DNA from: Nitrososphaeraceae archaeon
GTDB taxonomy: Archaea > Thermoproteota > Nitrososphaeria > Nitrososphaerales > Nitrososphaeraceae
Assembly (NCBI GenBank): GCA_030038695.1
Contig: JASHSN010000303.1
Coordinates: 1-5,622, forward strand
DNA length: 5,622 nucleotides
Direction: 5' to 3'
How positions within the stretch are numbered: position 1 is the first letter of the stretch; each line of letters opens with the position of its first letter. The position numbers and the translations under genes are program-made. The notes beneath the pieces are model-generated. The model worked only from the letters and a program-made list of their open reading frames with translations. It did no database searches and was not told the origin of the DNA. Positions 5,150 through 5,622 of this stretch are shown in pieces.

Positions 5150-5259
5150 GCCGCACACACACCCCCTACCCTCCTCTTTTCGCAGTAATGCCATCTTTTT
5201 TGGTCAAAATCTTCTTGTTTCCAGGAAAAGACACCCCCCTGGGATGTGTGTGCTGCGGC
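5150..5259. repeat. Inverted repeat with 13-bp arms
   Basis: GCCGCACACACAC (5150-5162) is complementary to GTGTGTGCTGCGGC (5246-5259) apart from one bulged base (C5253), leaving about 83 bases between the arms. Part of the right arm (CCTGGGATGT, 5238-5247) could instead pair with ACACCCCAGG (5298-5307) with one mismatch, so two alternative folds exist. No flanking target duplication or transposase is seen. Part of the match is simple CA/TG repeat, which weakens it. Confidence 0.45.
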
Positions 5260-5358
5260 ATCCGACTCATTTTCGTAAATCTAGAGAGCCTAGTTTTACA
5301 CCCCAGGGATAATCATCATCACGTCGGCATCACCGGATGGTAACAGCATTTCGGCCAT
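5166..5358 (-). pseudogene. Two overlapping short frames, probably one broken gene
   Basis: On the minus strand an ATG at 5358 opens MAEMLLPSGDADVMMIIPGV and stops at 5296-5298. A second frame is open from about 5310; its only ATG (5270) gives MSRMPQHTHPRGVSFPG followed by NKKILTKKDGITAKRGG and TAG (5166-5168), a basic 34-residue peptide. Joined by a one-base shift near 5300 they would make a single protein of about 60 residues. I do not recognise the family. The inverted repeat lies inside the second frame. The opposite strand also has an open frame without ATG (5134-5343), which I regard as less likely. Confidence 0.25.
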
Positions 5359-5465
5359 GAATACATGACCGCACTAGAGGTGGTGTGTAGATGAAGTGAA
5401 AAAAAGATACACTAATTATTACGATCATTTTGCTTTTTCAATATATATTCTATTATCCCCAACCA

Positions 5466-5622
5466 TCATTCCATCTCGAATGGGCTTTGGTAATACAAAC
5501 CCGAGGAAGTTGACCCATTTAACAAGGCTACTATGAAATTCGACAGGCATTCATAGTCTAAACGAGTGTCTATGTAAAAAAATTATACGGCAGCGGGACT
5601 TTTCGCATAGGCGCTCATCAGA
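5466..5622 (-). pseudogene. Partial frame entering from the right edge, split at a homopolymer
   Basis: From the window end the minus strand reads SDERLCEKSRCRIIF. After a run of seven T's (A7 on the plus strand, 5576-5582) the good reading continues in another frame: YIDTRLDYECLSNFIVALL, then NGSTSSGLYYQSPFEME and TGA at 5466-5468. If the run had six T's the whole 51-residue piece would be one continuous frame. This is either a true frameshift in a gene whose start lies outside the window or a homopolymer sequencing error. Family unknown. Confidence 0.3.

Noticed and set aside
1..5622. CRISPR array, insertion sequence, toxin-antitoxin pair, rRNA or complete tRNA
   Set aside because: No regular repeat-spacer series, no transposase frame, no PIN or MazF-like partner beside the AbrB-type gene, and no recognisable rRNA or full tRNA cloverleaf.

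Overview
The window looks like a gene-poor, partly decayed stretch of an archaeal chromosome, most likely from a soil ammonia-oxidising archaeon (Nitrososphaerales, for example a Nitrososphaera/Nitrosocosmicus relative). This assignment is inference from several signs. The DNA is AT-rich with low coding density. TATA-like boxes sit about 25-35 bases before start codons with almost no leader. There is a short AbrB-type DNA-binding protein of the 'KEFEISHFSLGKKNTKSIRTTIP' style, a small two-CxxC zinc-ribbon protein, tiny exported proteins, and remnants of a CHRD-domain protein and a glycine-rich (GGNGG) protein. All of these are common in that group.

Layout, left to right. 1-165 is AT-rich and holds nothing I can support. 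166-666 (-) is an intact hypothetical protein. 667-1536 has no intact gene: it contains a short degenerate frame (758-883, -) and a broken exported-protein gene (992-1248, -) whose signal peptide and mature part lie in different frames; I see nothing supportable in 1249-1536. 1537-1812 (-) is a zinc-ribbon protein, preceded by a doubtful 68-codon frame without an ATG (1853-2059, -). 2060-2648 holds a decayed CHRD-domain gene (about 2296-2593, -) and one TATA-like element (2615-2625) that is correctly spaced for this dead gene and also for the intact small exported protein on the other side (2649-2909, +). 3136-3966 (-) is an intact exported alpha/beta hydrolase. 3967-4406 has no gene but holds a short degenerate frame and a GC-rich, foldable stretch ending in T8 that may be a small RNA. 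4407-4652 (-) is the AbrB-type regulator, whose 5' end carries a 37-bp-period duplication. 4657-5622 contains a decayed glycine-rich gene (+), an inverted repeat, and two decayed frames on the minus strand, one running off the right edge.

How the parts relate: the intact genes do not form an obvious operon or pathway. They are mostly minus-strand and separated by long decayed spacers. The recurring theme is exported or cell-surface proteins, both alive (the hydrolase and the 86-aa secreted protein) and dead (the CHRD gene, the 992-1248 gene, the glycine-rich gene). I read the window as a turnover zone for surface-protein genes next to one small regulator. I did not find a convincing new multi-gene system. 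The most useful leads are the compensated-frameshift relics, the two-sided TATA element, the duplicated start of the AbrB gene and the possible small RNA.
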